Shown: positions 16,248 through 23,553 of the stretch, piece after piece
Position numbering within the stretch: the stretch's first letter is position 1
Layout: each line of letters opens with the position of its first letter
Assembly: GCF_001477495.1 (NCBI RefSeq)
Contig: NZ_LDTF01000013.1
Span: 1-45,578, forward strand
DNA length: 45,578 nt
Direction: 5' to 3'
From: Sphingomonas yabuuchiae
GTDB lineage: Bacteria; Pseudomonadota; Alphaproteobacteria; Sphingomonadales; Sphingomonadaceae
The notes under the pieces: model-generated
The model's database searches: none
Seen by the model: the letters and a program-made list of their open reading frames with translations, nothing else
Told to the model about the DNA's origin: nothing
Translations under genes and position numbers: made by a program

Positions 16248-17645
16248 TCACGATAGTGCTGCAGCGGCCAGTTTCAGGTCGTCCACGAACCGCGCATATT
16301 CGACCTCCTTTGCCGCCGGATCGGGCAGGCGGAGCAGATAGCTCGGATGCACCGTGATGAAGGCCTTGCCGCCATCGGGCAAGGTGAGCGCCTTGCCGCG
16401 CTCGCGGCCGATCGTCATCACCTTGCCGAACAGCGATCGCGCCGCCGTCGCGCCCAAGGCCACTGTCACCTGAGGCTGGATCAGCAGGCGTTCCTGCTCG
16501 ACCCACCAGCGGCACGCCTGGATTTCGCCCGCGTTGGGCGAGCTGTGGATACGGCGCTTGCCGCGCGGCTCGAACTTGAAATGCTTGACCGCGTTGGTGA
16601 CGTAAGCGGTCGCGCGGTCGATCCCGGCTTCCGCCACGGCGCGGTCGAACACCTGACCGGCCGGGCCGACAAAGGGATGGCCCGCCAGATCCTCCTGGTC
16701 GCCGGGCTGTTCCCCGACGAACATCAGGGCGGCATCGACCGGTCCCTCGCCGAACACCGTCTGGGTCGCGGGCGCGTGGAGGGGGCAGCGGGTGCAGGTC
16801 ATCGCCTCGTCCCGGAGCGCCATCCAGGCCGCTTGCGCATTGCCGCCGCGCCCGGTCCGTACATCCGTCTTGGCCGTTGCGATCATACCCGTCTCCCGCG
16901 CCTGCGCGCCCGCGATCAATTCCGAGACCAACGCGGTTTCCGGCATGTTTTTCCAGTATTTGCGCGGCATCTCCTTGAGCATCGCGCCGATCTTCACGCG
17001 GGCGGGATTGAAGATGCTGGCATAATAGGTCTTCCACACCGTCTCGGTCGGATCGCCCTCCGGCGCGTCGGCCTTGCGCGCGCCGGGACCTTCGGCGAGC
17101 GTCTTGCCGTCCCAGTGGAGCGACACCTCAGGCGTCAGGATCGACCAGCGCATCGTGGTGAAGCGGTTGACGAAGAACGCCGCATTGGCCCGCACGATAT
17201 GATGTTCGGGCTCGAACCAGGCGACATAGCGCGGGCCGTCGTCATCCTCGGTCTCGCGAAAGCGCAGGAAGGCGCGCATCTTGTGGATGTCGCGCCGCAC
17301 CGCCTTGGCCAGTCGGTCGAGGCGGCGGATCAGCGGATCGGCCTGATCCTCGATCAGCCGGGGCTGACGGCGCAACCGGTCGAGCGCGGTGTGGAGCAAC
17401 GCGAAACGCTCGGGATCGTTGGACAGGATGACGCTGCGCGCAAGGTCGATGAAGCCGCGCGAAACGTTGAAGCGGGGGGCGGCGGCGGCCGGATTGTCCT
17501 CAGCGACCGCGCCGAACAAATCGGCGGGCTGATCGCCGACCTGCCATACGACCTGATCGGGCGGCACGCTGTCGGCAATCAACCCCCGCGCGGCGTCGCG
17601 CCAGGCTTCGAAATCGTCCGCTGCGGGAAGGGTTATGATGCGCAC
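16248..17645 (-). CDS. udgX: DUF4130-UdgX fusion: uracil-DNA glycosylase family protein with covalent-trapping KRRIH loop
   Basis: A 465-residue two-part protein. Residues about 1-245 match the DUF4130-type family that accompanies radical SAM DNA-metabolism proteins. Residues about 275-465 are a family-4-like uracil-DNA glycosylase domain. Visible there are cluster ligands C284 and C287 (CTRC) and C378, with His355 (VKHFKF) where family 4 usually has a Cys; motif A GEQPGDQED at 311-319; motif B HPSYL at 433-437; and the insertion KRRIH at 363-367. In characterised UdgX that His attacks the abasic sugar after uracil removal, leaving the protein covalently bound to DNA. It starts with GTG at 17645, ten bases after the repeat at 17655-17782, whose end supplies GGGGAGGA as ribosome-binding site. 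Confidence 0.92.
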   Translation of the reverse strand: MRIITLPAADDFEAWRDAARGLIADSVPPDQVVWQVGDQPADLFGAVAEDNPAAAAPRFNVSRGFIDLARSVILSNDPERFALLHTALDRLRRQPRLIEDQADPLIRRLDRLAKAVRRDIHKMRAFLRFRETEDDDGPRYVAWFEPEHHIVRANAAFFVNRFTTMRWSILTPEVSLHWDGKTLAEGPGARKADAPEGDPTETVWKTYYASIFNPARVKIGAMLKEMPRKYWKNMPETALVSELIAGAQARETGMIATAKTDVRTGRGGNAQAAWMALRDEAMTCTRCPLHAPATQTVFGEGPVDAALMFVGEQPGDQEDLAGHPFVGPAGQVFDRAVAEAGIDRATAYVTNAVKHFKFEPRGKRRIHSSPNAGEIQACRWWVEQERLLIQPQVTVALGATAARSLFGKVMTIGRERGKALTLPDGGKAFITVHPSYLLRLPDPAAKEVEYARFVDDLKLAAAALS

Positions 17646-17654
17646 AGCGTCTCA

Positions 17655-17782
17655 ATCCTCCCCGGCACGGGGAGGTGGCAGGCCGCAGGCCTGACGAAGG
17701 GGGCGTGCCACATAGGTCATCCCGTGGGGCACACCCCCTCCACCATGCTTCGCATGGTCCCCCTCCCCGTGCCGGGGAGGAT
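17655..17782 (-). repeat. Structured ~128-bp repeat, copy 1
   Basis: Read on the minus strand this copy begins with ATCCTCCCCGGCACGGGGAGG and ends with the same palindrome. It contains internal stems CCATGC-GAA-GCATGG (17743-17757 on the plus strand) and AGGCC-TGC-GGCCT. It starts 14 bases after the hemerythrin stop and ends 9 bases before the udgX start codon. Copies 2 and 3 are at 28916-29042 and 34076-34204. No open frame or flanking duplication is evident. Confidence 0.85.
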
Positions 17783-17796
17783 AGCGTCGCTCCCGC

Positions 17797-18282
17797 TCAA
17801 TCGCGCTCATCGCCGCCGGGCGGATTGGCCTTCGCCTCCTTAGCCTCGATCGGCTTCCGGGTTTCGTAGATGTCGGCGAGCTTCTGCTCGGTCGCGTCGT
17901 CGAGCTCCTTCTCGGCGGCGGGGAACATCTCTTCCTCTTCCTCGTCGATATGATGCTCGTAGCGATGGCGCATGTGGAAGAATTTGGACTCCCACTCGTC
18001 CGATGCGAAGTCGAGGTCCATCATCTCGCCGAGCAAGTCATCGATCTCCTTATGCTCGGACACCGAGTGGCGTGCATCGTCGCGCAACTCGGGTTCGCCC
18101 AACATGGTGGCATAGAGCGACTCTTCCTCGGCGGCGGCATGGCTCTGAATCTCGATGCGGAACGCCTCGAACAGCTTCTTGCGCTTGGCTCCGTCCCCCT
18201 TCAGCTCGGCGAGTTCCTTCAGCATCTCGCGCTGCTTGTCGTGGTCGCGCTTCAGATCGGCATAGATTTCGGCGGTGGCCAT
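17797..18282 (-). CDS. Hemerythrin HHE-domain protein
   Basis: A 161-residue four-helix HHE cation-binding protein. Likely di-iron ligands are His14 (KRDHDK), His48 and Glu52 (QSHAAAEEE), His77 (SEHKEID), then histidines and acids in MRHRYEHHIDEEEEEMF. Such proteins bind O2, NO or peroxide, or store iron, and are often induced in stress. The ATG at 18282 has AGGAG six bases upstream; the longer frame to 18306 lacks one. It lies between the radical SAM gene and udgX on the same strand, 66 bp after the former. An EcfG-like promoter candidate lies 22 bp upstream. A direct link to DNA repair is unproven. Confidence 0.9.
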   Translation of the reverse strand: MATAEIYADLKRDHDKQREMLKELAELKGDGAKRKKLFEAFRIEIQSHAAAEEESLYATMLGEPELRDDARHSVSEHKEIDDLLGEMMDLDFASDEWESKFFHMRHRYEHHIDEEEEEMFPAAEKELDDATEQKLADIYETRKPIEAKEAKANPPGGDERD

Positions 18283-18304
18283 GATCGTCTCCTTCGCATG
18301 GCCC

Positions 18305-18329
18305 AACGGTGGAACATGACGCCCGTTTC
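18305..18329 (-). promoter_or_regulatory. EcfG-like promoter candidate for the hemerythrin gene
   Basis: On the minus strand the sequence reads GAAAC, sixteen bases, CGTT. The alphaproteobacterial general-stress sigma factor EcfG recognises GGAAC-N16/17-CGTT, so this differs at one base. The distance to the ATG at 18282 is appropriate for a short leader. Only one of several possible promoters; support is by motif match. Confidence 0.4.
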
Positions 18330-18348
18330 ACCCGCGAATCACTCTCAT

Positions 18349-19593
18349 TCAGGGAAAGAGTTCGAGCTGCTTGTGCTCAGGCTTGACCAGCGGTCTCAGG
18401 TCCGCGCGCTCGGCCAGCGCGACAGGACGCCAGTCCTCCGCGATCAGGAAGGGACGCAGCTTGGTGATCGAGACGGTCAGCCGCCCGACATCCTCCAACC
18501 GCAGCTTGCGCCATTTGCGGGTGGCAATGATCCGGTCGACCGCCTTTACGCCCAGGCCCGGCACGCGCAACAGCATCTCGCGCGGCGCACGGTTCACGTC
18601 GACGGGAAAGTTCTGGCGAAATTTCAGCGCCCAGGCAAGCTTGGGATCGATGTCGAGCGGCAACATGCCCGTCGCCTCGTCCGCCGCCGCCGCGACCTCG
18701 TTCGGCCGATAATCGTAGAACCGCATCAACCAGTCGGACTGGTAGAGGCGGTGCTCGCGCATCAGCGGCGGGCGTTGCAGCGGAAGCACGGCCGAGGCGT
18801 CGGGGATCGGGCTAAACGCCGAGTAATAGACGCGGCGCAGACGGAACCGATCGTACAAGGTCGCGGCGCGCCCGACGATATCGCGGTCGGTCGCGGCATC
18901 CGCGCCGACGATCATCTGGGTCGACTGTCCCGCAGGCGCGAAGCCGGGCGCGGACTTGTACTTCTTCGCCGCGTCCGTTCGATCCTCGATCGCGGTCTTC
19001 ACATCGGCCATCGCGCCTTCAATTCGGCCCGCATCCTTTTCAGGCGCGAGGCGACGGAGCCCGCCGACCGTCGGCAGTTCGACATTGATCGACACCCGGT
19101 CGGCATGAACCCCGGCCAGGCGCACCAGTTCGGGATCAGCGTCGGGAATCGTCTTCAGATGGATATAGCCCCGAAAGCCGTGATCCTCGCGCAAAGACCG
19201 CGCGACCTCGACGATCTGCTCCATCGTATAGTTGGACGACTTGATGATGCCCGAGGAGAGGAACAGCCCCTCGATATAATTGCGCCGGTAAAAGGCCAGC
19301 GTCAGGTTCACCACCTCCTGCGCGGTGAAGCGCGCGCGGCGGACGTTCGACGACTTTCGGTTGATGCAATAATGGCAGTCGAAGATGCAGCTGTTGGTCA
19401 GCAGGATCTTCAAAAGCGAGATGCAGCGGCCATCGGGGGCATAGGCGTGGCAGATGCCCATGCCCTCGGTCGAGCCGATCCCCTTGCCGTCGCGGCTGTT
19501 GCGTTTCGACGTGCCCGACGACGCGCAGGACGCGTCATATTTCGCGGCATCGGCCAGGATCGCCAGCTTCTCACGGGTGTCGAGTTGCGCCAT
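18349..19593 (-). CDS. Putative DNA modification/repair radical SAM protein with C-terminal HhH
   Basis: A 414-residue protein of the radical SAM family named in annotation collections for its link to UDG-like proteins. The cluster motif CxxxCxxC is at C69-C73-C76 (SCIFDCHYC). Three more Cys, at 23, 48 and 57, are the only others in the protein and could bind an auxiliary cluster. After the TIM-barrel part, a helix-hairpin-helix segment (about 337-365, LLRVPGLGVKAVDRIIATRKW) suggests DNA binding. The ATG at 19593 starts the conserved N-terminus; the frame extends to 19779 over the divergent promoter region. The substrate and reaction are unknown to me. It is encoded on the same strand as udgX, separated by the hemerythrin gene. 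Confidence 0.9.
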   Translation of the reverse strand: MAQLDTREKLAILADAAKYDASCASSGTSKRNSRDGKGIGSTEGMGICHAYAPDGRCISLLKILLTNSCIFDCHYCINRKSSNVRRARFTAQEVVNLTLAFYRRNYIEGLFLSSGIIKSSNYTMEQIVEVARSLREDHGFRGYIHLKTIPDADPELVRLAGVHADRVSINVELPTVGGLRRLAPEKDAGRIEGAMADVKTAIEDRTDAAKKYKSAPGFAPAGQSTQMIVGADAATDRDIVGRAATLYDRFRLRRVYYSAFSPIPDASAVLPLQRPPLMREHRLYQSDWLMRFYDYRPNEVAAAADEATGMLPLDIDPKLAWALKFRQNFPVDVNRAPREMLLRVPGLGVKAVDRIIATRKWRKLRLEDVGRLTVSITKLRPFLIAEDWRPVALAERADLRPLVKPEHKQLELFP

Positions 19594-19699
19594 GCGTTCG
19601 ATATATGTTCGCATCCATGGCGGGGCAAGCGGAACTCCGCCAGTCATCGGCCGTACAGCCCGTCCGGTCCATATTGCCGGTATTGAGGGGAGACGATGG

Positions 19700-20413
19700 A
19701 TGCGTAAGGTGATGATCGCGCTGGCTTTGGTCGGTGCCGCCAGCCCGGTTGCGGCGCAGGTCGTGACACGCGAGGTCAAAACCGCCGATTACGAATTCAG
19801 CTATGCCTATCCGGCGGCGGCAGGCCGGATCGCAGGGCTGAAGGCGTGGCTCGACGCCGACCGCTCACGCATCCAGGCGAAGGCGGCGCGCGACGGGGTG
19901 GCGGCGCGTCGTGAGGCGCGCCAGTCGGGCTATCCCTATCACCGCTATTCCTTCGACAAGACGTGGAAGGTCGTGACCGACACACCGCGCTTCCTCAGCC
20001 TGTCGGGCGACAGCTATGATTTCACCGGCGGCGCGCATGGCTCGCCCGCCTCCCATGGGTTGGTCTGGGACAAGGCGGCGGGGCGGCGGCTGGACCCCAA
20101 GGCGGTGTTCACGTCGCTGCCCGCGTTCCAGACCGCGATCCGCATCGACTATTGCGCGAGGCTCAAGACCGAACAGGTGAAGCGCAATCAGGGTGATCTA
20201 TCGTCGATGAACGCCTGTCCGCCGCTGAAGGACCTGACTGTGCTGCTGGGGTCGACCAATGGCCGCGCGATCGACCGGATCGGGCTGATTGCCGACCCTT
20301 ATGTCGCGGGTTCCTATGCCGAGGGGGCGTATGAGGTCACGCTGCCGGTGACGCGGGCGATCCTTGGGGCGGTGAAGCCGCAATATCGAGGGGCGTTTGC
20401 GGTGCGGGGGTGA
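19700..20413 (+). CDS. Secreted DUF3298/DUF4163-type protein
   Basis: A 237-residue protein with a signal peptide (MRKVMIALALVGAASPVAAQ). The mature part reads like the DUF4163/DUF3298 (RsiV-like) pair: a beta-rich first half with SLSGDSYDFTGGAHGSPASHGLVWD, then a C-terminal half including VFTSLPAFQTAIRI and ending in YEVTLP. The GGAHG signature is typical. RsiV-type proteins include lysozyme-binding anti-sigma factors, but this one has no transmembrane anchor beyond its signal, so the role is open. The ATG at 19700 follows GAGGGGAGACG; a nearby ATG at 19696 is out of frame. Confidence 0.8.
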   Translation: MRKVMIALALVGAASPVAAQVVTREVKTADYEFSYAYPAAAGRIAGLKAWLDADRSRIQAKAARDGVAARREARQSGYPYHRYSFDKTWKVVTDTPRFLSLSGDSYDFTGGAHGSPASHGLVWDKAAGRRLDPKAVFTSLPAFQTAIRIDYCARLKTEQVKRNQGDLSSMNACPPLKDLTVLLGSTNGRAIDRIGLIADPYVAGSYAEGAYEVTLPVTRAILGAVKPQYRGAFAVRG

Positions 20414-20449
20414 TATGCTTCGGTAGCGGCGAAGGGGGAGCGGCTGCGA

Positions 20450-20827
20450 TTGAATCAGGTGACGGTTGGTGCGACCGATTTCGAGGCGAGCGTCCGCTTC
20501 TACTGCGATCTGGGTCTGCGCCTGATCGTCTCATCGCGCGGCGAATATGCTCGGTTCGAAATGCCGGAGGGGGATGCCACCTTCTCCATCCACCTGCAAA
20601 GCGAAGCACCGGGCGATGGACCGATCATCTACTTCGAGGTCGATGACGTGGATGCCGCAGCTGCCCGATTCACGGCACGAGGCGGTAGGTTGGAATCAGG
20701 CCCGGAGGATCAGCGTTGGCTTTGGCGGGAGGCACGGCTGCGCGACCCCGCCGGTAATCAGCTTTGCCTGTTTCAGGCGGGAATCAACCGGCGCTTTCCC
20801 CCGTGGCGGATCGAAGATCACCCCTGA
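20450..20827 (+). CDS. VOC family (glyoxalase/bleomycin-resistance fold) protein
   Basis: A 125-residue single-domain VOC protein. The paired beta-alpha-beta-beta-beta modules are visible: VTVGATDFEASVRFYCDLGLRLI at the start, and IIYFEVDDVDAAAARFTARGG with the terminal RDPAGNQLCLFQAG. Members bind a metal and act on diverse small molecules. The first module's usual His is replaced by Val/Thr, so the metal site may be partial. The start is TTG at 20450 with GGGGGAG ten bases upstream; there is no ATG. Its last ten bases overlap the convergent UVR-motif gene. Confidence 0.85.
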   Translation: MNQVTVGATDFEASVRFYCDLGLRLIVSSRGEYARFEMPEGDATFSIHLQSEAPGDGPIIYFEVDDVDAAAARFTARGGRLESGPEDQRWLWREARLRDPAGNQLCLFQAGINRRFPPWRIEDHP

Positions 20828-21090
20828 CGCCGCCCGCGCCCTTTTGTCATCGGATCGGGCTTTTTCGGCGGCACCCAGCCTTCGGGGGGTTCGGGGCGCG
20901 ATTGGCTGGTGCCCAGGCCCATGGCCCCCGGCTTTTGTCGGGTCAGGCCGCTGGTGTCGACCGCGACATCCTCCGCCCCGCCGCGCAGCAGGTTGATCCG
21001 GTCGCGCAGGGCCCGTGCCTCCTCGAAGTCGAGGCGTTCGGCGGCCGCTTCCATCCGGCGGCGCAATTCTTCGAGGGTGGGGACGGTCAT
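20818..21090 (-). CDS. Small UvrB/UvrC (UVR) motif protein
   Basis: A 90-residue protein whose first 36 residues (LEELRRRMEAAAERLDFEEARALRDRI, shown in part) form a UVR helical hairpin like that which links UvrB and UvrC. The rest is Pro/Gly/Lys-rich and probably disordered. It lacks any nuclease or helicase part, so it may dock onto another UVR-motif protein. It lies 15 bp downstream of mnmA and is likely co-transcribed with it. Small proteins of this type occur in many alphaproteobacteria; I do not know a tested function. Confidence 0.82.
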   Translation of the reverse strand: MTVPTLEELRRRMEAAAERLDFEEARALRDRINLLRGGAEDVAVDTSGLTRQKPGAMGLGTSQSRPEPPEGWVPPKKPDPMTKGRGRRQG

Positions 21091-21105
21091 GCCCCGATCA
21101 ACGCC

Positions 21106-22212
21106 TCAGGCAGCGATGCGTGCCGCCTCGGTCTCGGCGATCCAGCCGCCGCCCAGCACGCGGTCGCCGTCGTACAGCACCGCCGCCTGGCCCGGCGACA
21201 CGCCATATTCGGGCGCATCGAACACCAGCCGGTCCTCGACCATGCGAGCGGGCACCGGCTTGGCCATGGAGCGGACCTTGGCGAAGAGCGGGCCGTCGAG
21301 CGGTCCCAGCACGTTCATGGCCGTCAACCGCGCCGCTTCCACCGCCAACGCGACGCGCGGGCCGACGACGACGCGCTTGGTGTCGGGCTCCAGCCGGACG
21401 ACATAAAGCGGCTCGGGGCTGCCACCGATTTCCAGCCCGCGCCGCTGGCCGACCGTATAGTGAATCAGCCCGCGATGCTCGCCCAGCTTGGCGCCCGACA
21501 GATCGACGATGTCACCGCGCGTATCCGCTTCCGGACGCAATTTTTTCACGAGACCCGCATAGTCGCCATCGGGCACGAAGCAGATGTCCTGGCTGTCCGG
21601 CTTGGCCGCGACGCCCAGACCCAGTTCGGCGGCGATCTCGCGTACCCGCGACTTGGGCAGTGCGCCCAGCGGGAAACGCAGAAAGTTCAGCTGCTCCTGC
21701 GTCGTGGCGAACAGGAAATAGCTCTGGTCGCGCGCGGGATCGGCGCCGCGATGCAGCTCCGCGCCGTTCACCCCCTCGACCCGCCGGACATAATGGCCGG
21801 TCGCCAGACAGTCGGCGCCCAGATCGCGCGCCAGCTTCAGCAGGTCGGTGAATTTCGGCCCCATATTGCACTGGACGCAGGGGATGGGCGTGCGCCCGGC
21901 CAGATATTCGTCGGCGAAGCGATCGACCACCTGGGTGCGGAAACTGTCTTCGTGATCGAAGACGTAATGCGCGATACCCAGGCGATCGCACACCGCGCGC
22001 GCGTCGCGGATATCACGGCCCGCACAGCACGCGCCGGCACGGCCCACCGCCTCGCCATGGTCATAGAGTTGCAGGGTGACGCCGATCGTCTCGGCCCCCG
22101 TGGCATGGGCAAGCGCGGCCACGACCGAGCTGTCGACACCGCCCGACATCGCGACCACGATCCGCTTGGCCCGGGGATCGCCCCCAAGCTGAAAGTCCAC
22201 CATCTGCTCCAT
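21106..22212 (-). CDS. mnmA: tRNA 2-thiouridine(34) synthase MnmA
   Basis: A 368-residue enzyme that thiolates U34 in tRNAs for Lys, Glu and Gln. The PP-loop AMSGGVDSS is at about 21-29. The catalytic Cys pair is C in PCVQCN near 110 and C in [10 protein letters not shown] near 209. [10 protein letters not shown] and the C-terminal [20 protein letters not shown] are standard. I chose ATG 22212; ATG 22224 four codons upstream is also possible, and the open frame to 22353 is not supported. The UVR-motif gene follows 15 bp later. Confidence 0.95.
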   Translation of the reverse strand: MEQMVDFQLGGDPRAKRIVVAMSGGVDSSVVAALAHATGAETIGVTLQLYDHGEAVGRAGACCAGRDIRDARAVCDRLGIAHYVFDHEDSFRTQVVDRFADEYLAGRTPIPCVQCNMGPKFTDLLKLARDLGADCLATGHYVRRVEGVNGAELHRGADPARDQSYFLFATTQEQLNFLRFPLGALPKSRVREIAAELGLGVAAKPDSQDICFVPDGDYAGLVKKLRPEADTRGDIVDLSGAKLGEHRGLIHYTVGQRRGLEIGGSPEPLYVVRLEPDTKRVVVGPRVALAVEAARLTAMNVLGPLDGPLFAKVRSMAKPVPARMVEDRLVFDAPEYGVSPGQAAVLYDGDRVLGGGWIAETEAARIAA

Positions 22213-22379
22213 GGTGGCCCCCATACGCCTTTCGCGCGCGTCATGCAAAAAAGCGAAGCGTCCGTCCGGGCGAAGACGGGCAAGCCTCGTGAAAAAGGGA
22301 GAATAGTTTTCGGCCTTTACCCGGCTTTCATATCCCGCCGATAACAAGGGCACTCACCCATCGGGATTGGACCGCGCTT

Positions 22380-22610
22380 TTGGACCTGAGTTTCAACCGT
22401 TTCGATCGGGATACCGAACTGACGGTGCTGCCGCCGGACCTGGCCGTGCTGATGGTCGGTGCGACGGCGCGGCAGGCGGCCAGCCCGACCGCGGCGGTGC
22501 AGGCCGGTTTTGTCCGTGTGTCCCCCGATCCGATGCTCTTCGCCCCGCTGGACGGGGCGTTCAACGGGCCGATGGCGCGGGCCATCGTCGGATGGAACAG
22601 GAATGAATGA
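22380..22610 (+). CDS. Small hypothetical protein
   Basis: A possible 76-residue protein, divergent from mnmA and upstream of sciP. Its composition is protein-like (RFDRDTELTVLPPDLAVLM, then Ala-rich and ending in GWNRNE), and it has no cysteines or membrane segment. The only start that fits is TTG at 22380, without a clear ribosome-binding site, and a competing frame is open over the same bases (22367-22606). I recognise no domain, so this remains uncertain. Confidence 0.4.
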   Translation: MDLSFNRFDRDTELTVLPPDLAVLMVGATARQAASPTAAVQAGFVRVSPDPMLFAPLDGAFNGPMARAIVGWNRNE

Positions 22611-22705
22611 TCCGTTAACCTTTCGATTTTAGGCGATGTTCAAGGGCACATGGTAGAGCGGCCCTACAGACGACATGGGGTAGGGAGCCCCAACGAGGTT
22701 TGATG

Positions 22706-23005
22706 ATGATCGAGAATCAGAAGATCCGCCCTGCCAAGGTAATCGGGCCGCTCGGCGAACCGCTGACGCTCGACAACCTTCCGCCGCCCAGCACCACGCG
22801 CTGGGTCGTCCGTCGCAAGGCGGAGGTGGTCGCGGCCGTCAATGGCGGGCTGCTTTCGGTGGACGAGGTCTGCGACCGTTATGGCCTGACCGTCGAGGAA
22901 TTCGCCGGGTGGCAGCGCGCCATCGATCGCTCGGGAATGCCGGGCCTGCGCGTCACGCGCATCCAGCATTATCGCTCGCTCTACGAGCGCCAGCAGAAAT
23001 ACTGA
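22706..23005 (+). CDS. sciP: DUF1153 protein, SciP-type CtrA inhibitor
   Basis: A 99-residue alphaproteobacterial regulator. The DUF1153 core is complete: IRPAKVIGPLGEPLTLDNLP near the start, RWVVRRKAEVVAAVNGG, then a helix-turn-helix (LSVDEVCDRYGLTVEEFAGW) and the final YRSLYERQ. In Caulobacter SciP binds CtrA and stops it activating transcription, setting cell-cycle timing. Three in-frame starts are adjacent (22700 TTG, 22703 and 22706 ATG); GAGG at 22695-22698 fits ATG 22706 best. A TTAACC, a possible CtrA half-site, occurs about 85 bp upstream (near 22615). Confidence 0.9.
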   Translation: MIENQKIRPAKVIGPLGEPLTLDNLPPPSTTRWVVRRKAEVVAAVNGGLLSVDEVCDRYGLTVEEFAGWQRAIDRSGMPGLRVTRIQHYRSLYERQQKY

Positions 23006-23087
23006 GTCCCGAAACCCAGGACGGAATAAAAACGATCGCATCGTTGACATTTTCAAAAACGCTTCGTCGAATTGCCGGTACGGCCAC

Positions 23088-23112
23088 GGAACAATAGCCA
23101 CATTCGCACGTC
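23088..23112 (+). promoter_or_regulatory. EcfG-like promoter candidate for the GlsB-type gene
   Basis: GGAAC at 23088-23092, sixteen bases, then CGTC at 23109-23112. This matches the EcfG general-stress promoter pattern (GGAAC-N16/17-CGTT) with one mismatch in the -10 element. Transcription would start near 23119, about 37 bases before the ATG of a gene family commonly tied to stress. Confidence 0.5.
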
Positions 23113-23155
23113 TTTTCCCCGTGTCCCGCTCGCGGGCCCAACGGAGGGAAAGACA

Positions 23156-23413
23156 ATGGGTATTATCCTGTGGCTTATCGTCGGTGGTGTCATTGGCTGG
23201 CTGGCCAGCATCATCATGCGTACCGATGCTCAGCAGGGCATCTTCCTGAATATCGTCGTCGGTGTGGTCGGCGCGTTCATCGGCGGCCTGATCTTCGCAG
23301 GCGGTTCGATCAACAATGCCGGTCTGACGCTGACCTCGTTCCTCGTTTCGCTGCTGGGCGCCGTTGTCCTGCTGGCGATCGTGAACCTGGTTCGTCGCGG
23401 TCGGGTGCGTTAA
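23156..23413 (+). CDS. GlsB/YeaQ/YmgE family stress-response membrane protein
   Basis: An 85-residue protein with three hydrophobic helices (residues about 2-20, 31-50 and 58-77) and the family's Gly-rich first helix IILWLIVGGVIGWLASIIM, a polar DAQQG turn, and the basic tail VRRGRVR. It lies in the inner membrane. Members are induced by osmotic, acid or general stress, but their molecular role is unknown. GGAGGG stands ahead of the ATG at 23156. It has its own candidate stress promoter and a strong terminator, so it is probably a single-gene transcript. Confidence 0.9.
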   Translation: MGIILWLIVGGVIGWLASIIMRTDAQQGIFLNIVVGVVGAFIGGLIFAGGSINNAGLTLTSFLVSLLGAVVLLAIVNLVRRGRVR

Positions 23414-23442
23414 GCAACGCATTCGCTCGTCGAGCCGGAAAG

Positions 23443-23470
23443 GGCCGTCCGGGAAACCGGGCGGCCTTTT
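23443..23470 (+). terminator. Rho-independent terminator after the GlsB-type gene
   Basis: A 10-bp stem, GGCCGTCCGG (23443-23452) and CCGGGCGGCC (23457-23466), with one G-U pair and a GAAA tetraloop, is followed directly by TTTT. It lies 29 bases after the stop codon and is among the clearest terminators in the window. Confidence 0.85.
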
Positions 23471-23514
23471 CGTGTGTCGGGTATGGTGCGGGCCTCGACC
23501 GGCCCGCCGCAAGG

Positions 23515-23548
23515 ATCGCCCCCATGCCGTCAAGGCGATGGGGGCGAT
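23515..23548 (-). terminator. Hairpin downstream of the SIMPL gene
   Basis: ATCGCCCCCAT and ATGGGGGCGAT form an 11-bp perfect stem, extended inward by GCC/GGC with one bulged base. It starts five bases after the SIMPL stop on the minus strand. No T-run follows, so it may be a weak terminator or a 3'-end stabiliser. Confidence 0.5.
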
Positions 23549-23553
23549 GTCGT

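Noticed and set aside
17950..19686. 578-residue open frame on the plus strand
   Set aside because: Antisense to the radical SAM and hemerythrin genes; no recognisable motif.
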